NCBI GenBank assembly: GCA_038527215.1
Contig: JBCBGC010000127.1
Location: 1 to 24,572 of the forward strand
DNA from: JAWPMV01 sp038527215
Lineage (GTDB): Bacteria > Bacteroidota > Bacteroidia > J057
DNA length: 24,572 bases
Direction of reading: 5' to 3'
Shown here: piece after piece, positions 24,324 to 24,572 of the stretch
Numbering within the stretch: the stretch's first letter is position 1
Layout of the letters: each line of letters starts with the position of its first letter
Notes under the pieces: model-generated
Told to the model about the DNA's origin: nothing
The model's database searches: none
What the model saw: the letters and a program-made list of their open reading frames with translations, nothing else
Position numbers and translations under genes: made by a program

Positions 24324-24572
24324 CTAGTCGGTTTTGACCACTCTCCACTGTTGTTGTAGGCTGGGCGATCGGAGGACGAGCACGTAGGTTCCCGCAGGAT
24401 AGGCACTCAGGTCCAGTTTGGCTGCGGTCCCTTCCAGCTTTTGTTGTTTGAGGTGACGCCCACTGAGGTCCATCAAATACAGGGTAGCTCCCAACCCTAC
24501 CCAGGACATGGTCCTAATCGAACTCACCCAGGAGGTGGAGGGAGCTACCCTGTATTTGATGGACCTCAGTGG
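24324..24572 (-). CDS. T9SS type A sorting domain, 3' end of a secreted protein gene (disrupted)
   Basis: The last 56 residues (GATLYLMDLSGRHLKQQKLE then KLDLSAYPAGTYVLVLR up to QQQWRVVKTD and TAG at 24324) are the second half of a type A C-terminal sorting domain, which directs proteins through the type IX secretion system and is removed at the cell surface. The first half, which should carry a PNPxxD motif, is missing in this frame: upstream codons read SWVSSIRTMSWVGL, unlike any sorting domain. The frame nevertheless stays open to the window edge. The missing half is present on the opposite strand between inverted repeats (see 24460-24572). A GTG at 24527 is not a credible start. The gene lies 49 bp before the RHS gene and is probably in its operon. 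Confidence 0.8.
   Translation of the reverse strand, partial: PLRSIKYRVAPSTSWVSSIRTMSWVGLGATLYLMDLSGRHLKQQKLEGTAAKLDLSAYPAGTYVLVLRSPSLQQQWRVVKTD
24460..24572. repeat. 33-bp perfect inverted repeats flanking a 47-bp spacer
   Basis: The left arm 24460-24492 and right arm 24540-24572 are perfect reverse complements (left begins CCACTGAGGTCC, right ends GGACCTCAGTGG). The right arm reaches the last base of the window, so the repeat may be longer. The spacer 24493-24539 read on the plus strand continues from the left arm as APNPTQDMVLIELTQEVEG and then enters GATLYLMDLSG in the right arm: a correct sorting-domain start in the wrong orientation. Confidence 0.95.

Overview
The window looks like chromosomal DNA from a member of the Bacteroidota, most likely of the Saprospiria type. 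Four things suggest this: a type IX secretion (T9SS) C-terminal sorting domain at the right edge, a DUF2911 protein, a very large SpvB/FG-GAP/RHS protein ending its core in DPSGE, and starts without Shine-Dalgarno sequences. Placement below phylum level is inference. I see no rRNA, tRNA, CRISPR array, prophage or transposase gene. The right edge ends inside a perfect inverted repeat and may be the end of a contig.

Left part (1-3640, plus strand): the 3' end of a DUF1801 gene, a repeat-rich gap, a strong terminator just ahead of the purine nucleoside phosphorylase gene deoD, then a secreted penicillin-acylase-type Ntn hydrolase with its own terminator.

Middle (3648-11408, minus strand): recG, an SRPBCC/AHSA1 protein and a DUF2911 lipoprotein-like protein form one run closed by a bidirectional terminator. 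Next come a serine beta-lactamase-family hydrolase, a rhomboid protease, an acyl-CoA-binding protein and an unknown 143-residue protein. Last is a small unit of a MarR-family regulator followed by a multi-pass membrane protein. Nearly identical sequence boxes lie in front of both genes of that unit, which suggests one regulator controlling both.

Right-middle (11552-17527): an exported amidase (plus) converges on a pyridine-nucleotide disulfide oxidoreductase (minus). The gap between them is filled with GTAG-headed palindromes of REP type, one of which supplies the amidase stop codon. A secreted M1-family metallopeptidase follows on the plus strand and ends in a bidirectional terminator.

Right part (17526-24572, minus strand): this is the most interesting area. 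Reading right to left there is the end of a T9SS-sorted protein gene, a 2057-residue RHS-type polymorphic toxin candidate, and, 2 nt after its stop codon, a small lipoprotein that is a good candidate immunity protein. The T9SS domain is interrupted by 33-bp perfect inverted repeats around a 47-bp spacer. Read in the opposite orientation, the spacer encodes exactly the missing first half of the sorting domain. This is either an invertible switch or a fold-back artefact at a contig end, and the sequence alone cannot decide.
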